Below, in pieces: positions 23,038 through 34,739 of a stretch of DNA of 64,000 nucleotides. Under the pieces are notes generated by a model, which was not told where the DNA came from, ran no database searches, and saw nothing but the letters and a program-made list of their open reading frames with translations. Position numbers and translations under genes: made by a program. The stretch is from Maratus speciosus (taxonomy: Eukaryota; Arthropoda; Arachnida; Araneae; Salticidae). The stretch is from positions 319,420,283-319,484,282 of the forward strand of contig OZ010791.1 of assembly GCA_963932465.1 (NCBI GenBank). The letters are read 5' to 3'. How positions within the stretch are numbered: the first letter of the stretch is position 1; the number at the start of each line of letters is the position of its first letter.

Positions 23038-23884
23038 CAGTCGAACCTCGTTATCGCGACACTCTAATGACCAAAAAAAAGTGTCGTCATAAGCGGAGTG
23101 TCGTGGTAACCGGAGTTGGGGAAAAATGTGTTTATAAAAAACTGTACTTTTAATTAATTTAAGACCTGTTTTAAATTCATAACTGTTCTTGTAGTTTAAA
23201 GCAATAAAACATTATTATTAAACAAAATATACACAAAAACAAAATTGAAAAAAATAAAAATCAGATTTATGATGAATCGTTTGTTATTGTTACATGAAAT
23301 GTTGATGAATTAAGATTTGCTTATCCCTAGATGTGCTTCGCTAGATGCAATTATTTTTTTAATATTATACAATTAATTGTAATCAATATTCGTTGTTTCA
23401 GAATTGGATGTTAGATAATTTCTGATCGTTTCAGTGCAATGTGCAATGCTTCGGGTTTAGTTTGACGAAAAACGCTATGTAACCACAAGAAAGCGCCGCA
23501 TAACCAGAACAAAAAGACCTCAAGTAGACTGATACGTCTATCTGGATCTTAAGTGGACCATTCATAGTGTGTGGTTTTATTTATTCAGATAAAGGATTAA
23601 AATAAAATTTCTCATATAACTCAATGGATATTTTAGATACTTTTGTGAAAAGTTTGGATAAGGCATCTCTTACCGCTTAATTTCAGTTGTTATACGATGC
23701 ATTATGAAAAAAATGGACAATTTTCCTAAACCTTCGGGATATCCGGAGTTGAAAATTATTCAACGACGTAAAATCCGGCGTTTATTTACATTAAAATCAT
23801 ATACAGAAAATTGGGACTTTGAAAAGGTGACGTGATAAGCGGAGTGACGTGAAAACCGGGTGTCGGGATAACGAGGTCCGACTG
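23038..23884. mobile_element. Non-autonomous Tigger-like element
   Basis: Starts CAGTCGAACCTCGTTATCGC and ends with the complement of CAGTCGGACCTCGTTATCCC, flanked by TA (23036-23037 and 23885-23886). Subterminal motifs repeat: CATAAGCGGAGTGTCGTGG near 23087 and GATAAGCGGAGTGACGTG near 23834, with GTAACCACAAGAAAGCGCCG inside. 847 bp, no transposase frame. The ends resemble the CAGT(C)GAACCTCG type common in arthropod pogo/Tigger elements. Confidence 0.88.
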
Positions 23885-24920
23885 TATTAAAAAAAAATTA
23901 AGATATTTTTCTTCGCGATCAAATCCATATGCGTCAAAATAGTTATAATTTAGGTTACTAAATTTAAATTTGTGCAATTCTCACAAAGTTGAAAAGTGTT
24001 TATGATTTACTGTTGTCTGTCTGCCACCAGTCTACCAGTCTATATCTGAGTGCTATTTATTCTCTTGTAAATATACTTGGATTTCCATAATATTTATATA
24101 TGTTTCTGAGATGTATGCTACCAGTAGAAGACGAAATATGTAGTTAATATAGTTCATTTACATGCATGTTTACACAGAAAACAGTGATGCTATATTTTAC
24201 TCTAAACATAAAAATTGTTTGCGGCATTTCAAGAAACTCATCTGTCAAATAAAATAATATACATCACTGAGATGGATTGCAACAATAGTGTAAGTAAAAT
24301 TTGTGTGAAAAATAGTGTAAGTAAAATTTACAGTTTGTGGGCAGGGGCGCACATTAGAAATCTGTCCGTCCGCATTATGATCTTTAGGAAAATTGCTTAA
24401 GGCATATTCCACTAAATTTGCAATACTTGCAATGCAATTAAATTTATATGTATCACTGGAGTTAATTCACATTTGTTTTTTATAGATTATGGAGTTTGTA
24501 GCATATATTGTTTATTTACCGTGAAACACAAAATAATTAATTACAAGATTGAAGTGAAATATTTTTGCTAGAAGTGTGTTTTTAGCTGTGGAATACATTA
24601 TTAATCTTAACTAAATTTTATTGTAATACCTACCCCGAATAAATTCTGTAGATGTGCTGAGCAGCTCAAAATACTTTCCAAGCATTAAGCTTTATGTGTG
24701 GGAATTGTTAAAAGTATCATTTTAAATGCGTTAGCCATGTAAAATATATTTTAGCAATGTAAAATATAAACAAATTAAAAAGCATGGCTACACGAAAAAA
24801 TGGTATACAAAACCATGTATGGACGGCAACAACTAGGAGTACGTATTTAGCGTTTCAGTTAACCTGTGTCAGTGGCGTGTCTGTTCAACGTTTCATGTCG
24901 GGAAAAATATTTTTAAAACA
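23885..24920. other. No recognised gene
   Basis: A tandem duplication GTGTAAGTAAAATTT(A/G) lies near 24288 and 24316. The 61-codon frame there is produced by that duplication and is not supported as a gene. Confidence 0.5.
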
Positions 24921-24939
24921 GCAAATTTATAGAGTATAA

Positions 24940-25675
24940 CTTCGAAAATCCTGCATTTTCGGTAACGATACTAAGACGGATTTTTGAAGATATCGGATTT
25001 CTGAAAGAATATCAAAAGTCTTAATGGCGTCTTTATTCATAATTTAATTGAATACTAATGGATAGTTATGTGAAAAAAAGAGAAAATTAAATATAATAAA
25101 AGCATACAGTAATCGATTTTTTTCTATGTTACAAAAAATTCTAATAAACGGCGAATTCATTTCTTCGTGTGTAATTTCCGAAATATCGAAGTCAATTTTA
25201 TTTGCTTGAAATTTTTTGGCCTTTCTTTAATAAGTTTTTTTTTTCAATTTTATACAATTGGAGAATATCGAATCCGGAAATATAGTATTGTTTCTCTAAA
25301 CATATATTAATTTTCTGTCAAATTTATGCATTTTTCGAGTGACATACCATTTCTTCTGCCGGTACTTCGTCCTCGAGGAAGGATCCTTCCTCTGAGTTAC
25401 TATAAAGAAACCGATAACACTACAAAAACACTAGAAATGTAAAGTTGTAACACTACAAATGATTTAGTGTTATCGGAGATTCTAATTAGCACAGCCCCAA
25501 CGACCTTACTCTCCGCTAGTCCATCGCTTTCGATCTTGGGATTTTTAATTCGTAAAAAAATTGCTATTTTTCTTTCTCCCATAATTTGGAAGTGTAAAAA
25601 AGAAGGATATGTTTACTTTGTTGCCGGATATTTGAAGTTGCCGGATTTCTGAATGCCGGATTTTTTCAGGTCAAA
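24940..25675. repeat. Possible eroded Tigger-like MITE
   Basis: GGATTTTTGAAGATATCGGA near 24978 and GCCGGATATTTGAAGTTGCC near 25623 carry the same repeated CGGAT words; GAATCCGGAAATATAG is at 25269 and TGAATGCCGGATTTTTTCAG at 25652. Such repeated CCGGAT words are usual near the ends of Tigger-type elements. I could not find clean termini or a TA duplication. A perfect 18-bp palindrome, GAGGAAGGATCCTTCCTC, lies at 25375-25392. Confidence 0.35.
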
Positions 25676-27543
25676 CAACCAATCAATAGCAGGAATCTGA
25701 ACACGTCACAATTTTATTTTTCTACAGTATCAGTGGTCAGCTATCGCAGAAACACTTGAGTTCTGTTTTCTAGTTACTCTGGAAAATGACTTCAAACGGA
25801 AAATTAGGCTATACAAAGGATATCTAAAGAGATCTTTATTTTACTAACACTGACTGTCTGAGGTTTCAAAATAATTCTCTTCATAACCACACACAAATGA
25901 CAATTCAAATAAATTTAAAACTGATTTTAAAAAGCGTAAGTAGCAATTTAAGACATTTTTGTTTTATTAAAAAACCGTATTTTATCGTTTTTCAGTTTGT
26001 GAATAAATAAAATTTTTAATTTGAGCCCAAGCATGCATGAACACGACGATTGATTTAAAAATCGAGCCTCTCTTATGTATATTTGAAACTTGAAAAATAA
26101 ATATTAAGTATTAATAGTTTTATTTTTACGTTTTACTGGTACAAACTTTAAATTTTCACTAAAAATCACGTTACATTTAAACATTTAAAAACACGATACT
26201 GCTAAAATGTTTTAAAGCGTTACTACATTACAAATATTTGCGAAGAAAATTTCTTCATGGCAGATAACTTTAACATAGCAATAAAAATCTGTTATGATTT
26301 TTTAAAATAAAGTTATAGAGAAAATGACAGACAATAAAACGATGAATTAATCAGTTTCAAATCGCTAGGAAATTTTTGGATTTCGGTGAACTGAAAGGGG
26401 ATAATAGAAAACTTCAAACCCATAGGGTGGTCTTCCTTTAGTGAACATGTTAGAAACACGACACACAAATTAATATTCCCAGCTCAAAACATATGTATAC
26501 ATTTTATATGTTATGTACATTATGTACATTATACATGTTAATTACATTATATATGCATATTGTAAATGTGATAGTGGGAATTCAAAGATTCATTCAGAAG
26601 CTTTTAACAGCAAGAATTTAAACATATGTAAAGTTGAACTACTAATTATTTTACGTATATTTTTCTTAAAATTTTGAAACATAAATCATTTCTTTCGCAT
26701 GAAAACTTTTTTTAATACACGTTTTTGGAAATATTTTTTGTGGATACTTTTACTTAATCAATAGGATGGATTTTATAGTAATACATTTTTTTGCTTTTAC
26801 CGAGCTTTCTTTTTTCACCCTTACGCAGATGGAGCATTCCTCCTATACTCGTCAAATTTAGTAACGAATTTAATATCCCCCCCCCCCCAAAAAAAAACCT
26901 GGCAGCAATAACAATTTTTTTGAGCATCAGCATCTGCTAAAACAATAAAATTGAAACAATTTCTTAATGTAGTATAATCTAGAATTTGCTAGGGAATTAA
27001 AAAGAAAAATACTTTTTAACAGCATTGCTATGAAAATTATTACTGTGCTGCATTACTGTTTTGCTCCGGGAACATTAAAATTTTACTCTTAAAGCATGCT
27101 TCTATTATAGCTAAATTCCGTTTTTACACGTTTTACTGTATTACGGTCTAGTGATAATTTTTAAACGTGCTGAAAGTTATTTGCTTTCTTCATGAAATTA
27201 GTGGTCGAAATTATAAACTGATATCTAAAGAAAAAAAAATAAATACAAATAATTATCTTTTTTTAATTTTTTTTTAAAATCTTGCCTTCATACTAGCATG
27301 ACATTTAAATTTTTTTAGCCATGTTAGTCTGGAAATTTAATAACATGTCTTTATCTAGAAATGTTTAAAAATGCTCAATTATCAATACTTAATTTCAAGA
27401 TATTTTGCCTATACGCCTTTAAATTTATTTAAAAAGTCTTGTTTATTGAATAAGATAATGAGCAGTTAGATATTCGATTGAAATTTTCAATATAAAAGTT
27501 AACTTTTTCTGATTAATGATTATTAAGAGTTTGAAAGATTTTA
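25676..27543. other. AT-rich DNA without recognised genes
   Basis: Contains repeated TATGTACATTA words (26510-26540), a run of ten C at 26879-26888 followed by A8, and long A/T runs. No coding signal. Confidence 0.5.
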
Positions 27544-27547
27544 TTAA

Positions 27548-27977
27548 CCCTCGCAGTACTAAGACGAGGTCACATTGACCCCATTTTAGGCAATCAGGGA
27601 ATACATGACAGCTTTCTATCATGACACCAAATATTCTCACAAGTGCAACAAATGCAGACAGTTTACGCGTAGAAGTCATATTTTGTGTGTTATTTTACGT
27701 CTTGATTGCCAAAAAGATGAGTAGCAGAACTGGGCGTATAAAATGTTATTGTTTTTTTTTTTTACCTTTTTTCTACTTGAGTTTTTATGCCACTTTAAAT
27801 ATTCGTAATATTGTTGAAATTACAGTTTCCTCTTTCAAATATTATGTCGATTCCCAGTATTATGTCGATATTTTATCTTTTGATCAGTTTTACGCCTAAA
27901 CATTATAATTACCTATGGGGTCAAAATGATCCCATCTTAGATATTTAAGTAATATTTTGATCTTTGTATTTCGAGAG
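27548..27977. mobile_element. piggyBac-like MITE
   Basis: TTAA at 27544-27547 and 27978-27981 brackets ends CCCTCGCAGTACTAAGA and, on the other strand, CTCTCGAAATACAAAGA. Second-order inverted motifs TTGACCCCATTTTAG (27574) and ATGATCCCATCTTAG (27928) lie inside, together with GGGGTCA at 27917. TTAA duplication and CCC-starting ends fit piggyBac derivatives. The 92-codon frame inside is AT-biased and not a recognised protein. Confidence 0.7.
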
Positions 27978-28313
27978 TTAAACGATTTTCCATTAAAGTT
28001 TATATTCTTGTTTTAGACTTCCAGGCTATAATAATCCTTCTATAATGATCTCTAAGCCGCAAAGATCGTCCGAAGTTATTAAGCGCTATGGCATTCTCGG
28101 CCCGTTGATAGATGTATTATGCATGTTGAATTGAGTGTTAAAAATTTCCGGTGTACGGATTAGTATTTATGAAAACAAAAGGACCTTCGATGAACAAGCA
28201 CTGCTCCGTGAATTAGTAACGATATCCTATCCAACTCTCCATACTGCCGTCGAGATCTATAATGATCTCGAAGCAGCAGCGCGGAATTTAACTTTTAAAA
28301 TTCTTTGGTGTGT

Positions 28314-28456
28314 TGGTCAGTGTTTTTTTTTTTTTTTTTTTTCAGAAAAAGACCTCCAACGGGCGCGGCATAGTCATACAATCCGCTAATTCGCGAAAAA
28401 CGTGTCCCGCGTACCAGTCCGAGATTTTCTGCTTTTTTTTTAAACACTGACTATAG
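28314..28456. repeat. Short inverted-repeat element
   Basis: GGTCAGTGTTTTTTTT at 28316 and AAAACACTGACTATAG at 28440 are inverted around a less AT-rich core (CCAACGGGCGCGGCATAG). Size about 140 bp. No convincing target duplication; possibly a small hAT-like MITE (CAGTGTTT ends). Confidence 0.45.
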
Positions 28457-28991
28457 ACCAGAGATATTTAAAAGGCAAATTCAACAAGTTTAATATGTTG
28501 ACCAGGGGACAGGATACAGTCAGGACGTTTAATAGCCTGATGACCGATACTTCTTCGAATTCTAAGTATATAAGTATATAGAGATTACACTAGGCAGCAT
28601 AAAAATGTTCAAGCTCGTGTTAAACTAACGGAATCAAATTTCGCATATTTATCTTTGTTATTTCAATATTTTTTCAAAGATTCTATTAAAATATACTCTA
28701 ATATCAAAGTATAAATTTAAGCATATACTTTTATTTTATTTTTATTCTTGAAGTGTCATTCTGTGGACAGTTTCGGCTTCGAAAAAAATGTTTGATTGAT
28801 TCCAAAAATAAAAGTGTCCTAAAATGAAATTGCAACCACAATCACAAAAATTAGAAAACTACAATATTAAACATTGGTTTTAAAAATATTACGGAAAAAG
28901 AATTATTTAAAAATACTGAAATTATTAACGAGAAAATAACATCTGTGTTGGTTTTAAATAATCCTGCAAATATTGTCGTAGCATTATTATA

Positions 28992-29221
28992 CACTGTAAA
29001 AAAAAATACGACCAGTTTTCCTATTGTAAATAGTTGCCCTTATCGTACGGGAAAAATTTCCGAGCCAGCTCGGAATAAAATCTATAAAATAACGTTTTAT
29101 GGACTATTTCTTTCTTTTTTTACGGATTTTATTCCGAGCTGGGTCGGAAAATTTTCCTGTACGATAAGGGCAACTATTTTTCCGATTCCTACAGGAAAAC
29201 TGGTCGGTTTTTTTTACAGTG
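28992..29221. mobile_element. CACTGTAAAA foldback MITE, copy 1
   Basis: Nearly palindromic. It starts CACTGTAAAAAAAAATACG and ends with TTTTTTTTACAGTG, flanked by TA (28990-28991, 29222-29223). The arms contain GTTGCCCTTATCGTACGGG / CCTGTACGATAAGGGCAAC and CAGCTCGGAATAAAATC / GATTTTATTCCGAGCTGG. Non-coding; the 112-codon frame across it is an artefact of the palindrome. TA sites suggest a Tc1/mariner-type source. Confidence 0.9.
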
Positions 29222-29555
29222 TAGTCATGATTATGATTAAGGCAGGTAGTTGTTATTATAGTTTTGTTGCCTCAGAAGAGTAGATTCTAATGAATGAAGA
29301 TTTTTCTGGTAGTAAGCGTATAAGCTAGCATAAGTCGCTAGCAAATTCTGTCGGAGAGTTCTTTTCAAGTTTCTTAGGTAGATTTTAATATTTTTAAATG
29401 GTTTATTTTTGCATAGGATAGCTAAGGTTGAACTCTAACTGTGTTTTTTCTCTTGTCAATTTTGGTTACAGAATGCATTTATAGAGTAGTTTTTACATTC
29501 AGAACTTAGCCACATTAAAAAAAAAAATCGAAAAAGTGCAACCTAATTACTGCTA

Positions 29556-29812
29556 CACTGTAAAAAAAAATACTGCCAGTTTTCCGGTAGGAATCGGAAA
29601 AATAGTTGCCCTTATCGTACCGGAATAATTTCCGACCCAGCTCGGAATAAAATCCGTAAAAATAAGGAAATAGTCAGTAAAACGGTATTTTACGGATTTT
29701 ATTCCGATTTTGCGAATTTTATTCCGAGCTGGGTTGGAAATTATGCCGGTACGATAAAGGCAACTATTTTTCCGATTCCTACCGGGAAACTGGCATTATT
29801 TCTTTTAGAGTG
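29556..29812. mobile_element. CACTGTAAAA foldback MITE, copy 2
   Basis: Same family as 28992-29221, 334 bp downstream, with TA at 29554-29555 and 29813-29814. Arms carry TTGCCCTTATCGTACCGGAA and its complement. The centre has an extra GATTTTATTCCGATTTTGCG, so it is slightly longer (257 bp). The right tip is mutated (AGAGTG instead of ACAGTG). Confidence 0.9.
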
Positions 29813-29929
29813 TACGCTACATATGTTGTCAACACTTATCTTTGTCCAATAACGAATTACTAAAGAATAAGCTTGAAATGCACAGTTCCAATTGTAAAAT
29901 ATAAAAAAATGCGTCAAAAGTTAATTTCC

Positions 29930-30265
29930 AAATTATTAAAAGACATTTACGTCAAAATAGCTGTTTTTTAAAAGATACACAACTTAAATTTTTATACTAT
30001 CAGTTGATTCTATAAGTTACATTTGGAAAACTTTCTCCGTGCTATAGAACAGTAAAAGTTGCTTTTTTGTATAATTAAAATTTACGAGTTTTGATACAGG
30101 ATAGTATAAAGCACGAAGAAAGTATTTCTAAATGCAACTCATAGACACGGGACATAAAAAATTTAATTTCAGAACATTTACAAAAATAATAAATTTGGTG
30201 TAAATGACTTTTAATACAATGAAATTACATTAAAAACGTTTATTTCCCATTCGGAACTATATGTC
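29930..30265. repeat. Long imperfect palindrome
   Basis: AAGACATTTACGTCAAAATA and AGTTACATTTGGAAAACTTT (left) pair imperfectly with ATGCAACTCATAGAC and TTGGTGTAAATGACTTTTAA (right) around the centre near 30070. CTTTCTCCGTGCTATAGAAC faces TATAAAGCACGAAGAAAG. A third, direct copy of the outer arm (AATTTGGCGTAAAGGACTTT) follows at 30338. Probably an old foldback element. Confidence 0.6.
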
Positions 30266-30359
30266 TAAATTTAAATGCATTTATAATTATTCCAATATAA
30301 TATGTCGATATTAATTAACAATTAATTACAAATAAAATTTGGCGTAAAGGACTTTAATT

Positions 30360-31570
30360 ATGATGGCATATCTTTAGAACAGACGAGTAGAACATCTGCT
30401 TCTTTTTTTATATTTGAAACAACTTCTCTAAATCGAATGGTTAAGGAATTAGCTGCAAGAGAACGACAAAGGTGAACACCCCATATAGTGCAAAATACTT
30501 TAAAGATTATATTAGCAAAATGTTTAATGAAAGAATACCGGTATAAAATCATACATTGTTCGATAACCCAGAAAGTGATTTCGGTGGAAAAAAATGTTTT
30601 GCGTACAAACCGTAAAATACACAAAAATTCCATCATCTATAATTTTCAAATTTCATACGTTATTTTTTATACTTATGTAACCTATGACCTTCAAACCATC
30701 CAAGTATAAAAAAATTATACTGCACTTACCTAATACTTCTTGTAATAAAGTCTTTGAGAAAACCCTTGAAGATAATATTATTGACATATGCAATGTTTAT
30801 TGTAACTCAAAGAAAAAGTTACAAAGAAAAAGATACAACATCATTATCTTTTGAGAGTGCGCTATATTCCATTTATGCAGCAAAATTTTTTCATTCTTTT
30901 CTATATTCTTAATAAATGATACAAGAAAATATAATACACATACTTCTTTTTATTTATGAAATGCACAAATTCAAAACAAGTATTATAAAACGTTATTGGT
31001 GTGATATCTTATTTGAATATCTAACCAAATCTTATTACCGCAATAATGAGCTAAAATACAGTATACATTTTCAACTAAGAAACATTTTATAGATTCAAAT
31101 TAGCCTCACTCCAAAAAGTAAAAAGCAATCTTCATTCGTAATTGTAAGAGATAGCACTTTCAAAAGTAAATTGAAGCGAGTGAAGAAAATGGATCCTTCA
31201 ATTACATTTACCCACTTTCTTTAAAATTACCTAAATCGATGTTTTCACCCCACGAGAATTGTATTTTAGGTTCTTTCAAAATAAGGCATGTGATTAAACG
31301 TTTCTTTTTTTGCTTTTGTATCGTCATTGTAGGCTGCTACAACGGAGATTTGCTAAGAAAAAATATGCGTATATTAATAACTTTTTTCAGCGCAAAATGA
31401 GATACACTTATTGCATTATTGTAGCGTTAATTAAATTAAAAAAAAAATAGGCGAATATATGAGGTTATAGGTTTAAGGACGAAAGACACATCGGATTTGC
31501 AAACTTTGTAACGTCAATATAATAGAAAATGCATTAAAAAGAAGGGACACGTTTCTATAATGCAAATATG
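30360..31570. other. No recognised gene
   Basis: Open frames on both strands at 30358-30709 overlap each other and match nothing I know. The rest is AT-rich. Confidence 0.45.
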
Positions 31571-31700
31571 TATAGAGGGTGTTCCAAAGTTCAACAGACA
31601 AATTAAGAGTGTTGATAGAAAGCATCAAGAGGATGAAAACGTACCATAGAACATGGGGTCGCAAACCACTTATTAATCACGGTGTTTCATCCTAATTGAA
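31571..31700 (+). repeat. GGGTGTTC repeat, copy 1
   Basis: GAGGGTGTTCCAAAGTTCAA, ACAAATTAAGAGTGTTGATA, AGAGGATGAAAACGTACCAT and GGGGTCGCAAACCACTTATT match, in order, the reverse complement of 34010-34150. One end of an unidentified dispersed repeat; its CAGGGTGTTC edge is common in arthropod elements. Confidence 0.65.
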
Positions 31701-31914
31701 GTCGGCTTGACGGAAATAATTTTGGGAGAAAAAAATATATTGCGAAATAATGTAACGATATGTGCCTTGTATTTTATGAAATGTGATATCATCACAAAAA
31801 GTTCTGGAAAAACAGGGTTTTCACGCAATCGATATTACGGTATGAACTGATAATCACACCCCAAAAAGTGGGCCGCCTTTGTGCATACTGCTGACAAGAA
31901 GATTGGAAACTTTT

Positions 31915-32044
31915 ACTTTTAGGTAGCTTTCTTTACAAAAAGCGACCTATTGCAGCCGTTCGGAGGAAAGCGATTTCAAAAAATTTTGGTATATTTTCAT
32001 CGATCATGACCCCCAGACCCCGAAACCACGCTCCGTTCAAAATT
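31915..32044 (+). repeat. TAGGTAG...GATCATGAC module, copy 1
   Basis: TAGGTAGCTTTCTTTACAAA, then CGACCTATTGCAGCCGTTC, CATCGATCATGACCCCCAGA and CCGAAACCACGCTCCGTTCA. The same order occurs at 61655-61770 (TAGGTAGATTTCCTATG, CTACCTATTGGCGTCGTTC, CACCGATCATGACTCCTAGA, CAAAACCACCCTCAGT). Both are followed at once by a microsatellite and then a tandem array. Confidence 0.75.
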
Positions 32045-32179
32045 GATATATATATATATATATCAATATATATATATATTATAATATATAATATTATATA
32101 TATATTATTATAATATTTTTGATGTGAGTTTCAATGCAGCTATGGTGAGTGATGGATTTTGATATTTTGTTTGTGGTTT

Positions 32180-32210
<31 letters not shown>
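32045..32210. repeat. (TA)n microsatellite cluster
   Basis: TA-rich tracts at 32045-32118 and 32183-32210 separate the upstream module from the 330-bp array. Confidence 0.9.
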
Positions 32211-33690
32211 CTGAGCTATGTCACACTGTAACTCTCGTATTTATAAACCGATTTGGATGTAATTCGGTGTGTACATAGTACATACCAATGTCTCGACCGA
32301 GTTCGTTGGCCAGCTTCATCCGCCATTTTGTTTCAAAATGGCGGCTATTTAAAAAATTTAAAAAAATTTAAAATTTAAAATGTGGTACCAAAAAATTGAA
32401 AATGGAAAAATATTTTTTTCTTATGTATTTGACCTTTATACAAAGACTCCGTAGCAGTTTTTTTTTTTTTTGTCTATATCTTAAAAAATGGCTGAGTTAT
32501 AGCATTTTGAATTTCTAGCGAAGCTGACATTTTGAAACGTCCTGAATTTTGTCACGCGATAAAAGGCGTATTTATGAACCGATTTGGATGTAACTTCGTT
32601 TATACATAGTACAGACCAATGTCTCGACCGAGTTCGATGGACAGCTTCATCCGCCATTTTGTTTCAAAATGGCGGCTATTTAAAAATTTTAAAAAAATTT
32701 AAAATTTAAAATGTGGTACCAAAAAATTGAAAATGGAAAACTATTTTTTTCTTATGTATTTGAGCTTTATACAAAGACTCCGTAGCAGTTTTTGTTTCGT
32801 CTATATCTTAAAAAATGGCTGAGTTATAGCATTTTGAATTTCTAGCGAAGCTGACATTTTGAAACGTCCTGAATTTTGTCACGCGATAAAAGGCGTATTT
32901 ATGAACCGATTTGGATGTAACTTCGTTTATACATAGTACAGACCAATGTTTCGACCGAGTTTGTTGGCCAGCTTCATTCGCCATCTTGTTTCAAAAGGGT
33001 TGCCATTTTTTATAAAAAAATGTAATTTAAAATTTAAAATGAGGTATTAAAAAATTGGAAAATGAAAAAGATTTTTTTTATGTGTTTGGCCTTGATACAA
33101 AGATTCTGGAGCAGTTTCTGTTTCTGAAAATTTGTTCTTTTGTTTATATCTTAAAATGTTGTTGAATTATAGAACTTTGAATTTCTAGCATGGCTAACAC
33201 TTTGAAACGATCTTGTATTTGTCTCGCGATACCACACGTATTCGCGTATTTCGATGGAAGAAGGCATGTGGATAGTATACATCAATATCTCGACCAAGTT
33301 CGCTGGCCAGCTTCATCAGCCATCTTGTTTCAAAATGTCGGCCATTAAATTAAAAAATATATATATTTAAAGTGAGGTGCAAAAAAATTAGAAATTGAAA
33401 AAGTTTTCTTTCTTAAGTATTTGACCTTGATATAAGGATTCAGGAGCATTTTTGTTTGTCTTTATCTTAAAAAATGGCTCAGATATAGCAGTTTCAATTT
33501 CTAACGTGGGTGACATTTTGAAAAATCTGATTTTTTGCATGCGACAGCACTCGTATGTATCAACCGATTCCGATGTGAGTGAGCATGTGCACAGCAATTA
33601 CTAAGGTCTCGACCAAGTTCACTGGTTAGCCTCATCCACCATGTTGTCTTAAAATGGCAGGCACTTTAAGAAATCGCCAAATTTGGCAGC
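32211..33690 (+). repeat. Tandem array, about 330-bp unit, five units
   Basis: The word CGTATTTATRAACCGATTTG and its derivatives start at 32236, 32567, 32894, 33237 and 33552 (steps 331, 327, 343, 315). Each unit also has TCTCGACCRAGTTCGYTGG, CAGCTTCATCCGCCATTTTG, TTTCAAAATGGCGGC, ACAAAGACTCCGTAGCAG and GAATTTCTAGCGAAGCTGAC. Units 1-3 are nearly identical; 4 and 5 are much more diverged. No ORF runs through the unit. Confidence 0.93.
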
Positions 33691-34009
33691 GAAATATAAG
33701 TTACTTTAAATAAAAGCAGCTTTGATAAAGCTGACTAATTTTGCGAAATTCTCATTCATAATGATTTAGTATTGATAAAAATTAGTATTGAACCTCCTAC
33801 ATTCGGTGTCCACTTAATTGAACTTCCTGTGTTTGAATAATATAAGTTGGCTTTTTTAAAATAATGAATATGAAAGCTACCTCTTCCTCCCGGCACTGGC
33901 CGGAAGGACTTTTTTAATGTTATCCTATTTACAACAAAGGTGAGAGTGTCCATTAAAAGCTTCATTATATCACACTTCAGTTTCTTGAAAGTCATTAGCG
34001 TCGACCAAA

Positions 34010-34150
34010 GTTGGGAGAGTGTAGAATACGCTGTATTTTTGATTAAATGGGTGGTTTGAGACCCCGTGTTTTATGGAAATTTTTCATCTTCTATAATTTA
34101 CTATCACCCCTCTTAATTTGTTGGTCGAATTTTCGAACACCCTGTATATA
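34010..34150 (-). repeat. GGGTGTTC repeat, copy 2 (inverted)
   Basis: On the - strand: ACAGGGTGTTCGAAAATTCG, CAACAAATTAAGAGGGGTGA, AGAAGATGAAAAATTTCCAT, CGGGGTCTCAAACCACCCAT, matching copy 1 at 31571. A TA tract (34170-34191) lies just outside. The pair encloses the 330-bp array. Confidence 0.68.
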
Positions 34151-34739
34151 AACAAACACATACACGCACATATATATATATATATATATACAGAGTATCT
34201 CTTGTTATACTTAACCAAAAGCTAAATACGAAACCGTTATTTTATGAATTAGGTATTTCTCATTACGTTAGAAACTATACATCCAAAGGTGTAGTTTGGA
34301 TTATAAAAATACTTGAACTGTTTTCATCATATGTAAATCCACTTGATAATAGTTTTTTTTTTCTAATGAAATTAATACTTTTAGACTATCCCTATGTCGT
34401 ATAAATTACGTTAAGAGAAGCCCTCTCCGTTCTCTAACAAGTAAAATAGTAAATATTCTAGTTTTATACCACGAAAACTTATGATAATTTGAATGTTATG
34501 AAAAATTAACATTTTTTCTGGCCTTTAAATAAAAATAAAATACATTTTTAGAGAAATATAGCAAGAAAAAAAGGAAGGAAAATCACACGCCAAGAATTTC
34601 ATGAAACAATTTCCGATACTTTCAGAATACTTTAACAATACTTTCCTGTTTAATAGGGTGAATATTATACCGAAGTGAACACATTTGAAAAGCAAGATTA
34701 AGCAATGATTGTCCATAGCGGGAAATAAACTTCAATTAT

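Noticed and set aside
25375..25392. Perfect 18-bp palindrome as a regulatory site
   Set aside because: Single occurrence, no flanking gene; may belong to an eroded MITE.
28945..29283. 112-codon open frame on the + strand
   Set aside because: It runs across a palindromic MITE; the frame is a by-product of the inverted arms.
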